Below are positions 1-5,606 of a stretch of 20,002 nt of DNA, piece after piece (within the stretch, counting starts at the first letter, position 1; each line of letters opens with the position of its first letter). The DNA is from a virus. A program made the position numbers and the translations under genes. The stretch spans positions 1 through 20,002 of IMG/VR virus record IMGVR_UViG_3300010931_000047; one strand, written 5' to 3'. Under the pieces are notes generated by a model. It had not been told where the DNA came from. It did not search any database and saw nothing but the letters and a program-made list of their open reading frames with translations.

Positions 1-354
1 AGACTGCTGTGCGGGCCACGGTTGGCGTAATCGCTTTCTTCCGAGACAGGTCGCCACAATCCGACCGCCAGACCGGGTATCGACGAATCCGCGCTTTGCG
101 AGACTGCGGATGGTAGAGCCACTCAGATCGGTATTCCAAAGCGGAACGCCGCCCCGTCCTCCTCCTGCAATTGATTGCAGAACTACCAACTGGTGGCGCG
201 TCATCCATGCGCCGTGATCCTTCGCCGGTTTTCTTTTCCGGGCCGGGTTACTTTTCCCTTTGCCACCGATCCTTTCCCGCAGCGCGAAAAACATTCCGCC
301 ACTTCCTATCATCATGGCAGCGAGCACAATTCCAAAAAAAGTAAATTTATCCAT
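1..354 (-). CDS. Membrane-anchored protein with winged-helix-like domain (3' end cut by window)
   Basis: This reading frame starts at an ATG at 354 and stays open for 118 codons to the window edge, so its C-terminus is missing. The start is well supported: GAGGAG lies just upstream, overlapping the stop of the exonuclease gene, and only 2 nt separate the genes. Residues about 4-25 are hydrophobic (FTFFGIVLAAMM then GGMFFAL) and look like one N-terminal membrane helix. A Lys/Arg-rich linker follows (about 26-45), suggesting the rest stays in the cytoplasm. Residues about 50-110 (RHQLVVLQSIAG, then STIRSLAKRGFVDTRSGG, then TCLGRKRL) have the helix, recognition helix and wing pattern of winged-helix DNA-binding domains, although I cannot name a family. 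Being last in the recombination operon suggests a role with RecT and the exonuclease, but that is inference. The frame is certain; the function is not. Confidence 0.72.
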   Translation of the reverse strand, partial: MDKFTFFGIVLAAMMIGSGGMFFALRERIGGKGKSNPARKRKPAKDHGAWMTRHQLVVLQSIAGGGRGGVPLWNTDLSGSTIRSLAKRGFVDTRSGGRIVATCLGRKRLRQPWPAQQS

Positions 355-356
355 GC

Positions 357-1037
357 CTACTCCTCGAAAAAACCCGGCACTCCGGATTGAACTTGCGGAA
401 CAGTCGGGCGAGTGCCAGCCCGAAAGTGCGCCAGGAAACGATTGAGTTCTGCATACAGAAAATTCGAATATATTTTATCGATCGGCACCCGGACGATGGC
501 AATGCGATTCGCAAGTATCGGGTAGTCCGGACAGTAGGAAACGTAATCGGCCTGATCGTAGCCGGCGCACATTGCCTGACAGTAAACCTGGTCTTTGTCT
601 TCCGGCAGCATTCCGACCTTTAGTGCGTATTCGTGCTTTGCGTGATCAACCCGAACCTTGCCCTCTCCGGATCGATCTTTCAGCAGCCAATCCGGACTGC
701 ACCCGAACTCATCAATGGTCGGATGCACGACAAAGCCAGGACGGTCGATTTTTATTTTGTACCCATATTCCTGCTGCCGCATTATTTCATACCGGGCGAT
801 AAGCCAATCCTCGCGCTCTTTGCCAAGTCGAATCGATGCGGGAGTTTTATAGCCGAAGCCCTCCATATACTTGTCGAGCGCCGCTTCCCGTTGCTCGACT
901 TCCCATTGCATGATGTTCAACAATCCAGTTTGTGCCGCCAGGGTTCCATGAGCGACAGTTTTAAGCCGCGTTGACGTAACCCGCCCAAGCCGTAGCCCGA
1001 ACCACTCACGGCTTTGCTGCCCGACGTAATGCCTCAT
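357..1037 (-). CDS. YqaJ / lambda-Exo-like recombination exonuclease
   Basis: The 226-residue product resembles YqaJ-type viral recombinases, relatives of lambda Exo in the PD-(D/E)xK nuclease superfamily. These degrade one strand of double-stranded ends so that an annealing protein can load. The N-terminal block REWFGLRLGRVTSTRL matches the family pattern R-x-x-E-W-x-x-x-R-x-G-x-(I/V)-T-(A/S)-S-(R/K). Residues 71-77 hold the GKE-type helix. SPDW gives a candidate catalytic Asp116, and GEGKV gives the E-x-K pair Glu125/Lys127. The segment around 149-170 (DQVYCQAMCAGYDQADYV) matches the family's Q-containing motif. The E-x-K is followed by VRVDH rather than the usual C-P, so the active-site strand is slightly divergent. 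The start overlaps the recT stop in an ATGA, which fits a paired exonuclease/annealase recombination system. The fold assignment is firm; the exact substrate preference is not shown. Confidence 0.85.
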   Translation of the reverse strand: MRHYVGQQSREWFGLRLGRVTSTRLKTVAHGTLAAQTGLLNIMQWEVEQREAALDKYMEGFGYKTPASIRLGKEREDWLIARYEIMRQQEYGYKIKIDRPGFVVHPTIDEFGCSPDWLLKDRSGEGKVRVDHAKHEYALKVGMLPEDKDQVYCQAMCAGYDQADYVSYCPDYPILANRIAIVRVPIDKIYSNFLYAELNRFLAHFRAGTRPTVPQVQSGVPGFFEE

Positions 1038-1909
1038 ACCGGCAACACCAGTCGAACGGCCTCGTCAAAGCACTTTTCAGGAAGCAACGACAACGACACG
1101 ATGCCGAATGCCCGACAAACGGTTTCGGTTGCAATGCTGTGTTCCGAACAAAGGTCGGTAAGTTGGCTGGTCTGCCGTGAGCTGATAATTCGAACGGCCT
1201 CGCCTTCGAACGTCACAGGCTCGATCACATCGAGAACCTCCATTGCTCTCTGCATCTTGCCTTCGGTGTCGTGGGGCCAGTGTTTCCATGCTCTGCGGAT
1301 CACGGCCTTTTTCTGCATTTCACCCCGGAACCTTGACCGCCAAACTGCGCCGCCCGGTTTCTTGCCAGGGCGTGATTTAGTCGCGGCTTCCTCGACCGCT
1401 TCAAGGTCTTCGCGATCCATCACTTCGGTGTGCTGCTTTCCATTCCTGAAGCTGGCTATGCAGTAAGCGTGAGTAACCTCGCCACGATCCTTTCGTGCTT
1501 CCTCGTGCATTATGTACCGACCATCCGGACCTGATCCGACGCTAAAAACCGGATCATTCTCGCAAACGAGCGCCGCCTGTATCGCGATCACCACGCCTGT
1601 TCCATAGGCCATCTGCTCCATGCCGCGATAGCCGATGCAGAGCGTCGCCTTGTCCTTGTAAGGGATTAGGTACAACAACGACTGCGACGGTGCCAGAGTC
1701 AATCCTGTGTACGCCACATCGAGCAAGGCATTGTGAATCGACTGCGGTGTACACCTCCGCAGGTCCTCGCTGCCCTGAATGATCTGCAACGCGAAATTCC
1801 GCTGTGCGGCAAACTTCAACGTCTTGTCGGGTCGGCCCGCATTGAATCTCGCGCTCAATGATCGGTCGGTCAGGATTTCTTTGTATTCAGCCAATGCGTG
1901 TGTGGTCAT
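1034..1909 (-). CDS. recT: RecT family single-strand DNA annealing protein
   Basis: The 291-residue protein matches the RecT/Red-beta class of recombinases, which anneal complementary single strands exposed by a partner exonuclease. Recognisable blocks are the N-terminal LKFAAQRNFALQII helix, TPQSIHNALLDVAYTGLTLAP (residues about 53-74), and LLYLIPYKDKATLCIGYRG (about 78-96). The last block corresponds to the family's A-x-x-G-L-x-P and Y-(L/I)-I-P-Y-x-x-x-x-x-x-x-I-G-Y-K/R-G motifs. KKAVIRRAWKHWP (about 207-219) matches the conserved K-x-x-x-(L/I)-R-R-x-x-K segment. The length is typical of the family. The ATG overlaps the stop of the 72-residue gene by 4 nt and its own stop overlaps the exonuclease start in the same way, so all are probably translated together from one message. 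This pair probably supplies the phage's homologous recombination. Confidence 0.93.
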   Translation of the reverse strand: MTTHALAEYKEILTDRSLSARFNAGRPDKTLKFAAQRNFALQIIQGSEDLRRCTPQSIHNALLDVAYTGLTLAPSQSLLYLIPYKDKATLCIGYRGMEQMAYGTGVVIAIQAALVCENDPVFSVGSGPDGRYIMHEEARKDRGEVTHAYCIASFRNGKQHTEVMDREDLEAVEEAATKSRPGKKPGGAVWRSRFRGEMQKKAVIRRAWKHWPHDTEGKMQRAMEVLDVIEPVTFEGEAVRIISSRQTSQLTDLCSEHSIATETVCRAFGIVSLSLLPEKCFDEAVRLVLPV

Positions 1910-2124
1910 AGGTTTTTATCCTGTTCGCTGCATTTCGGTTGTCGCCCGATAAATTCATTAATCTGTTGCACAAGTTCTGAAATTACAATCCTTGCCGTAT
2001 CTGGCAAATCACCAAAAGCGATCAGCCCCTGCAATGCGCCATTTACGAATGCCAGCATTCCGAACGGTTCTTTATCGCCGTGAGAGGCAACGATAGAAAT
2101 TGCCTGCTGTCGTGGTTGTTTCAT
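1906..2124 (-). CDS. Small unknown protein between csrA and recT
   Basis: A 72-residue protein that I do not recognise. The start ATG overlaps the csrA stop (ATGA), with GAGCAGGAT just upstream, and its own stop overlaps the recT start by 4 nt. It is therefore locked into the csrA-recT-exonuclease operon by translational coupling on both sides. Residues 20-45 (PFGMLAFVNGALQGLIAFGDLP) are fairly hydrophobic with glycines but too broken for a clear membrane helix. Residues 45-60 form a likely amphipathic helix (ARIVISELVQQINEFI), and the tail is polar. There is no cysteine motif or catalytic signature. A small partner or modulator of recombination is possible by position only. Confidence 0.75.
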   Translation of the reverse strand: MKQPRQQAISIVASHGDKEPFGMLAFVNGALQGLIAFGDLPDTARIVISELVQQINEFIGRQPKCSEQDKNL

Positions 2125-2309
2125 ATCCTGCTCTCTGCTTTTTTCTCTTTGTAGATTTCCTCCCGATCAATCAGGAATGTCTTGTTTGCATAAAAACCAA
2201 GCCGCACATGGTGGGCTTTGATATTTCGAATTTCGATTGTGAATTTTTCACCAGACGATTCGTGCGTAACGATTATTCGTTGTCCTTCTGTTCTGGTAAG
2301 ACTCAGCAT
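2121..2309 (-). CDS. csrA: CsrA/RsmA-like translational regulator
   Basis: The 62-residue product has the CsrA fold signature along its whole length. It begins MLSLTRTEGQRIIV, with Leu4 and Arg6 as in E. coli CsrA strand 1, followed by strands EKFTIEIRNIKAHHVRLGFYA and the diagnostic DREEIYKE, in which Arg49 corresponds to E. coli Arg44, the main RNA-binding residue. A 5-residue insertion (around HESSG) lengthens the strand 1-2 turn. CsrA dimers bind GGA-containing sequences, often in hairpin loops over ribosome binding sites, and repress or activate translation. Both RNA-binding edges (strand 1 and strand 5) look intact, so the protein is probably active. It has a strong AGGAG five nt before the start and stands first in a tightly overlapping operon with recT and the exonuclease. 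A terminator-like hairpin lies directly upstream. Host or phage mRNA targets are unknown. Confidence 0.93.
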   Translation of the reverse strand: MLSLTRTEGQRIIVTHESSGEKFTIEIRNIKAHHVRLGFYANKTFLIDREEIYKEKKAESRI

Positions 2310-2320
2310 TTTTGCTCCTA

Positions 2321-2353
2321 TAAAAATCCGGAGCCAGGTTTCCCCGACCCCGG
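2321..2353 (-). terminator. Terminator-like hairpin between the DUF932 gene and csrA
   Basis: On the minus strand CCGGGGTC (2353-2346) can pair with GGCTCCGG (2335-2328) in an 8-bp stem with two G-U pairs and a 10-nt loop, followed at once by ATTTTTAT. This looks like a weak intrinsic terminator after the DUF932 gene. The T-tract is short and runs straight into the csrA ribosome binding site, so it could instead be a 5' structure that protects or controls the csrA message. Confidence 0.5.
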
Positions 2354-2361
2354 CCTTCAGG

Positions 2362-3528
2362 TTATGTCGCTATGGGAACCGGAACTGGCTCGCACATCCG
2401 CATCCAACTGGCATCGGTGATGTCGATCAGCCTGGAGCCAATCACTTCAAGGTCTGATGCCCTATCGTAATCGACCACTTCACTGTTAGCGACCTTTGTT
2501 ACCGCATTGACTACTCCCCACCTCGAATAGTCCCGGTCTTCGATCAGGTTCCTGAGCACTTCGTCCGACTCGGTTTGATTGAGTCCATGATCTTTCGCAA
2601 GCAATTCGATTGCCGGAATCGGGTATTTGATTCCGTCGCCCTCTCGCAAGCTTCTGAGTTTGTCGCCCATCTGGTTCACGAACTCAGGTGTTGCAATTGC
2701 GTGTATGACGTCATTCACCTGGCTGAGAATCGTTTCGTCCTCAGGTTTCTTGCTCTTGTCCGACAAAATTTCGAAGCCTTCGCCCTCGATCAATGCTCCG
2801 CCGAGGTGACCGCGCTTGTATTCGAAGGCATCGGTTTTCCCGAACACGCAACCGTTGTAGCAGAAACTGCGATAAAAGAACGCCGATATCGACACTGAAC
2901 CTGAGCCAATCTCCGAGTTGCGGAGACAGAAGCCCGGCTGAATAATGTCCGGTGTTCCATCGCGAGTTTTACCAATTTCCTGTTTCATTTCCTCGCCGGT
3001 CAAAAGCACTTTGACGTAGAGGTTGCGGTCGGTCACTTGCGAACTGAGCAAGGTTGTTTCCAGATTGCCCCTGACGATAGCGGGCAACGCGGCTCCGAGC
3101 ACCTGGTCATTGTCGATTCTCTTGTACCAATTCGACAGAAATGCTCTCAGTTTATTGTCCATCGTTCGCAACAGGCGAGTTCCCGGCTCACGTTCGAATA
3201 ACTTGTTGACCGCATCCATGACGATATCGGTGTGGTCCTCAAGCATCCGGGCATAAAACTTCCACGGAATTTGCAGCAGACCCGCTATCTGTCGGTGAGC
3301 GTGTTCCGTTATCTCTAATCGTTCGAGACAGGCAAGCCCGGTAACCGGGTAATTTTCGGCAACTTCCGATTCCTGCCCGTTCTGCAAAACGACAGCCACG
3401 TTACCTGGGAATCCGGGCATCGGCACCATTCGAACATCGTTCCTGGTCGATGCGACGTAATCCTTTTTCGCGTGTGACTGGCGCTGCACTTCCGTAAGCA
3501 GTGCTTCGATTGTCATTCCACTTTTCAT
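2362..3528 (-). CDS. DUF932 phage/plasmid-like protein
   Basis: The 388-residue protein resembles the DUF932 / phage-plasmid-like family (TIGR03299), which is common in early regions of phages and on plasmids and has no established biochemical role. Supporting segments are the N-terminal helix and short strands (residues 1-60), LEITEHAHRQIAGLLQIPWKFYARMLED (about 70-98), the strongly family-like RTMDNKLRAFLSNWYKRIDND (about 120-140), and a later LYVKVLLTGEE then GFCLRNSEIGSGSVSISAFFYR block. The C-terminal third is helical and ends with a segment resembling the family's ViNAvT-x-x-A region (GVVNAVTKVANS). The start at 3528 has only a weak AGGCG ribosome binding site, and no better in-frame start is evident. 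It lies between four small genes and csrA. The family is well supported; its job is not known. Confidence 0.87.
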   Translation of the reverse strand: MKSGMTIEALLTEVQRQSHAKKDYVASTRNDVRMVPMPGFPGNVAVVLQNGQESEVAENYPVTGLACLERLEITEHAHRQIAGLLQIPWKFYARMLEDHTDIVMDAVNKLFEREPGTRLLRTMDNKLRAFLSNWYKRIDNDQVLGAALPAIVRGNLETTLLSSQVTDRNLYVKVLLTGEEMKQEIGKTRDGTPDIIQPGFCLRNSEIGSGSVSISAFFYRSFCYNGCVFGKTDAFEYKRGHLGGALIEGEGFEILSDKSKKPEDETILSQVNDVIHAIATPEFVNQMGDKLRSLREGDGIKYPIPAIELLAKDHGLNQTESDEVLRNLIEDRDYSRWGVVNAVTKVANSEVVDYDRASDLEVIGSRLIDITDASWMRMCEPVPVPIAT

Positions 3529-3594
3529 TATTTCTACGCCTGTTCAGGCATCGGAACTGATACCAGCGAGCGCCCTGTCACGACGCTCAAGTTA

Positions 3595-3801
3595 TCAACT
3601 ACATTCAGTCGCCTCGTAAGCATCCGATGCAATTATTATCGGCTCAAGTCCGTTTGCGATTCGATTGGGACTGGCCCGCGCTATGCAACCGCGGCAAACG
3701 GCGTGTCGAACTCCATCGATACGAACGCCAGGCACCGTGTTGGGGTTGTAAGTCATCATTGCCCCACAAATGCAATTACCGATCACGAACATATAACCCA
3801 T
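3595..3801 (-). CDS. Small CxC...CxxC zinc-ribbon-like phage protein
   Basis: A 68-residue protein with a probable metal-binding site: NCICG near residues 8-12 and CRGC at 35-38. Between them is a hydrophobic NPNTVPGVRIDGVRHAV stretch, and after them ANGLEPI. I recognise this overall pattern (Cys pair, F/Y-N-P-x-x-V-P, hydrophobic I-D-G, C-R-x-C, N-x-x-R-x-A-N-G-L-x-P-I) from small conserved proteins in many tailed phages that have no known function. A zinc ribbon used for nucleic-acid or protein contact is likely but not demonstrated. The ATG at 3801 has GGGAG upstream, and the upstream gene's TGA sits between that site and this start, so the two are translationally coupled. An in-frame ATG three codons later is a less favoured start. 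Confidence 0.8.
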   Translation of the reverse strand: MGYMFVIGNCICGAMMTYNPNTVPGVRIDGVRHAVCRGCIARASPNRIANGLEPIIIASDAYEATECS

Positions 3802-3802
3802 T

Positions 3803-3964
3803 TCATTTACTCCCTGTTGATGTTTTTTGTGCTCTCTGCACGGCTTCGATCACCTCCGATGAAAGGAGGCCAGCAGCAACATTCTTATCAAGGTTCCAGT
3901 CTTCAAGGTCTTCGATGGTCTCGACGATTACATCGTCAACGATAATTTCTAGTCTAATTTCCAT
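3803..3964 (-). CDS. Small acidic unknown protein
   Basis: A 53-residue frame starting at the ATG at 3964 (MEIRLEIIVDD) and ending in a TGA just before the zinc-ribbon gene. The leader CGGAGTACACGAA gives a good ribosome binding site and is nearly the same as the leaders of the two genes upstream, which supports this being a real gene. The N-terminal part reads as two short beta strands, and the middle is acidic (ETIEDLEDWNLDK). The remainder is probably helical (NVAAGLLSSEVIEAVQRAQK). Its start overlaps the end of the preceding 75-residue gene by 11 nt. I do not recognise a family. Confidence 0.72.
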   Translation of the reverse strand: MEIRLEIIVDDVIVETIEDLEDWNLDKNVAAGLLSSEVIEAVQRAQKTSTGSK

Positions 3965-4181
3965 TTCGTGTACTCCGTGTTAGGGTAGCCGCAGCCGCTT
4001 CGATTGATTTTTCTGCATCGATCAGATGATCGTGCGTTCTGCGAACTGCAGGAAACGGCACATTGATCGTGTCGAAAACATGGTCGCGGATTTCTGCAAT
4101 CACGATACGTACCTTGCGCAATTCTTTCACGAGGTCGCAAACCTCGACTGCATGTTTGACTCTATCCTGTGATGCACTCAT
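3954..4181 (-). CDS. Small helical unknown protein
   Basis: A 75-residue, probably all-helical protein (HAVEVCDLVKELRKVRIVIA and a later EKSIEAAAATLTRS). It starts at the ATG at 4181, behind AGGAGTACACGAT, one of the shared leaders in this block. It ends 11 nt inside the next gene and starts 21 nt after the stop of the 56-residue gene. No catalytic or metal motif is visible and I do not recognise a family. Its content of Arg, Asp and Glu suggests a soluble cytoplasmic protein. Confidence 0.72.
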   Translation of the reverse strand: MSASQDRVKHAVEVCDLVKELRKVRIVIAEIRDHVFDTINVPFPAVRRTHDHLIDAEKSIEAAAATLTRSTRNGN

Positions 4182-4386
4182 ATCGTGTACTCCTATTGAC
4201 GATCAGTCACCAATGATAGTTACGCTCCACTTCGGGTCGCGGCAGAACTTGTTGGCCTCGGCTTCGGTAAGAGTGCTGTGAATTTTCGGCTTGATGGCAT
4301 TCACTAGGCCCAGCACCTGGTACTGCCATTTATTTTCCTCGATCTGGTCTTGCTTCAAAGTTAGCTTTTTCATTGTCGTACTCCTG
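3965..4386 (-). promoter_or_regulatory. Repeated GGAGTAC translation-initiation leaders
   Basis: Three successive small genes are preceded by nearly the same leader: AGGAGTACGACA before the start at 4373, AGGAGTACACGAT before 4181, and GGAGTACACGAA before 3964. Related forms are GGGAGTAAATGAA before 3801 and GGAGTAGGC before 354. Each contains a Shine-Dalgarno core, but the match goes on past that core (TACACGA). This suggests duplicated initiation regions or a common binding target. The GGA core is also what CsrA proteins recognise, and a csrA gene lies downstream. The coordinates span the three best copies. Confidence 0.6.
4203..4373 (-). CDS. Small unknown protein, first gene of the early block
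   Basis: A 56-residue frame starting at the ATG at 4373 (MKKLTLKQDQIEENKWQYQV) and ending with TGA at 4203. A strong AGGAG lies 7 nt before the start in the leader CAGGAGTACGACA, similar to the leaders of the next two genes. The second half (LTEAEANKFCRDPKWSVTII) suggests a helix and a short strand. It follows the roughly 150-bp gap after the outer spanin gene, and is the first of four small genes preceding the DUF932 gene. I do not recognise a family. Confidence 0.72.
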   Translation of the reverse strand: MKKLTLKQDQIEENKWQYQVLGLVNAIKPKIHSTLTEAEANKFCRDPKWSVTIIGD

Positions 4387-4466
4387 TTTGAGACATTTCG
4401 GGCGAGTGCCCTCAGTTGAAATAATACTCCGCCGACGACAGAACGGCTAGCAACTGTCCAGTTTTT

Positions 4467-4520
4467 CAGCGGTTATTTTCCCCGTTCCACAGGGCCGCTG
4501 GCAGACAACGGATACAGCGG
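4467..4520 (-). other. Mutually exclusive hairpin arms after the outer spanin gene
   Basis: On the minus strand CCGCTG (4520-4515), CAGCGG (4500-4495) and CCGCTG (4472-4467) occur in order. The middle arm can pair perfectly with either flank (6 bp each), with loops of 14 and 22 nt. No U-tract follows, so it is not a plain terminator. The gap 4374-4521 holds no other gene, and I could not find a convincing promoter there. Confidence 0.35.
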
Positions 4521-4521
4521 T

Positions 4522-4833
4522 CTAGTCGATGAGCTGGACGACCTGGGCCTCGTACCACAACCAAAATGCGGAGATTCTCGCGTTACATAAGTCGAGCGTT
4601 TGCAGCAGCGAAAGGAACTCGCCGGGCAGGTCTAGCCATTGTGCATCGAGTGATGGCAACCCGACGCGATCACAAGGCGGCAATTTGCTTTTCGGTATTT
4701 CAATCGGGGTTAGTTGCGGTACCCGGATTATTTCGAGTTCGGTTATAGGTGGCAACTGCGTCGCGCATCCCGACAAGCTGACCAGAAGCAACGCGCTCAC
4801 CAGCACAGAAAAAGTCATCGTCTTCGATTTCAT
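4522..4833 (-). CDS. Outer-membrane spanin lipoprotein (Rz1-like)
   Basis: The 103-residue product has a lipoprotein signal: Lys-containing N-terminus, hydrophobic stretch FSVLVSALLLVSL and lipobox LSGC with Cys23 as the expected lipidation site, leaving about 81 mature residues. The mature part begins with a proline-rich segment (QLPPITELEI, VPQLTPIEIPKSKLPP), as usual for outer spanins. It starts inside the inner spanin gene in another frame and extends about 180 nt past its end, so the pair belongs to the partly overlapping type. GAGG lies upstream of the ATG. Together with the inner spanin it should join the outer and inner membranes in the last step of Gram-negative host lysis. A second cysteine (C54) and a C-terminal extension make it longer than lambda Rz1. 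Confidence 0.85.
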   Translation of the reverse strand: MKSKTMTFSVLVSALLLVSLSGCATQLPPITELEIIRVPQLTPIEIPKSKLPPCDRVGLPSLDAQWLDLPGEFLSLLQTLDLCNARISAFWLWYEAQVVQLID

Positions 4834-5179
4834 TTGTCGCAGCCTCCAACGCAGCCAATTGTTCCTCGTGTTCTATTTCCTTCGCAAGAATGGCCGCAGC
4901 GATTTCCTTTTCAGCAGCCCGCGTGTTATCCAGGCGTAGTTTTTCCCCGGTTGCAAGATCTGTTTGGATACGCACGAGTTCGGCAGTGATCTCAACGTTG
5001 TGATCGTTCGCATCGCGAAGCGCCTGATTTTCGCACTCAAGCACGGCTGTTGCGTTTTTTTCCCAAGCCGCCCTGAGCAAATATCCGGTGAGTGCATTCG
5101 AAGCGAACAATCCGATTAAAATATAAACCAAAACAGGCCCGGACAATCGACCGACCAACCCTGCAAGCGTTCCAATCAT
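4700..5179 (-). CDS. Inner-membrane spanin (Rz-like)
   Basis: A 159-residue protein with one N-terminal membrane helix (about residues 14-37, GPVLVYILIGLFASNALTGY) followed by a long charged coiled-coil-like region (about 40-120, with LECENQALRDANDHNVEI and AEKEIAAAILAKEIEHEEQL). This is the architecture of inner spanins: N-terminus inside, periplasmic helical domain, contact with the outer spanin at the C-terminus. The outer spanin gene begins within it at 4833 in a different frame, the classic Rz/Rz1 arrangement. The start ATG overlaps the stop of the upstream decoration-like gene (ATGA). It completes the lysis pathway after holin and endolysin. The assignment rests on topology and overlap rather than on sequence identity. 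Confidence 0.85.
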   Translation of the reverse strand: MIGTLAGLVGRLSGPVLVYILIGLFASNALTGYLLRAAWEKNATAVLECENQALRDANDHNVEITAELVRIQTDLATGEKLRLDNTRAAEKEIAAAILAKEIEHEEQLAALEAATNEIEDDDFFCAGERVASGQLVGMRDAVATYNRTRNNPGTATNPD

Positions 5180-5583
5180 GCGTGTGTGACGCCGCTTTGC
5201 AAGATTCCGAGTTTCAAGATATTCGCAGTTGTCGCAATCCCGACAACGGTCGTGAAGTTACCGACAGCAGCATCGGCCTCCGGTGCAAGCGCACCGGGTG
5301 CAGCGCCGATAATGTACGTTTGGCCGATTGCGAGAATCGCGCCCATGTCGATTGTGCCGGTAATTCCATACTCGACAGGCTGCAATGCAGCCGCATCATT
5401 CAAGGCAACGCCGACGCAAGCAGCATCAGCGACTGCCTGATCCTTTTCGCAAAGTTCGAGTTCACCATCAGTCGCCTTGAAAAGCGAATCGCCAGCGGTG
5501 ATCGCTTCGCCCGCAATTCCGCGCTTGGTAACCAGGTCCAGTCCCGGTTTGACGTTGGCGGGAACAACTACTAAGTCGACCAT
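5176..5583 (-). CDS. Capsid-decoration-like virion protein (DUF2190-type)
   Basis: A 135-residue, Ala/Gly/Thr-rich, probably all-beta protein. The segments RGIAGEAITAGDSLFKATDG, ACVGVALNDAAALQPVEYGI, IDMGAILAIGQTYIIG and VVGIATTANILKLGILQSG resemble small phage structural proteins of the DUF2190/decoration type, which have a turn-rich 'G-x-x-I-T-A-G-x-x-(L/V)' start and a C-terminal 'VVGIA-x-x-x-x-x-L-x-L-x-I-x-x-S-G'. Such proteins normally bind the outside of the capsid and are encoded beside the major capsid gene. Here the gene lies between the endolysin and the inner spanin. The start at 5583 has AGGA six nt upstream. Head association is therefore inferred from sequence character only; a role elsewhere on the virion cannot be excluded. 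Confidence 0.65.
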   Translation of the reverse strand: MVDLVVVPANVKPGLDLVTKRGIAGEAITAGDSLFKATDGELELCEKDQAVADAACVGVALNDAAALQPVEYGITGTIDMGAILAIGQTYIIGAAPGALAPEADAAVGNFTTVVGIATTANILKLGILQSGVTHA

Positions 5584-5606
5584 CTTATTTCCTCGTCCAT
5601 TTCAAT

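Noticed and set aside
1034-1466. Plus-strand frame of 150 codons near 1014-1466
   Set aside because: It is antisense to recT, with no start signal or family match.
4374-4521. Promoter formed by TTGCTA and TATTAT
   Set aside because: The spacing is 21 nt, too long for a sigma-70 promoter, and no alternative pair fits better.
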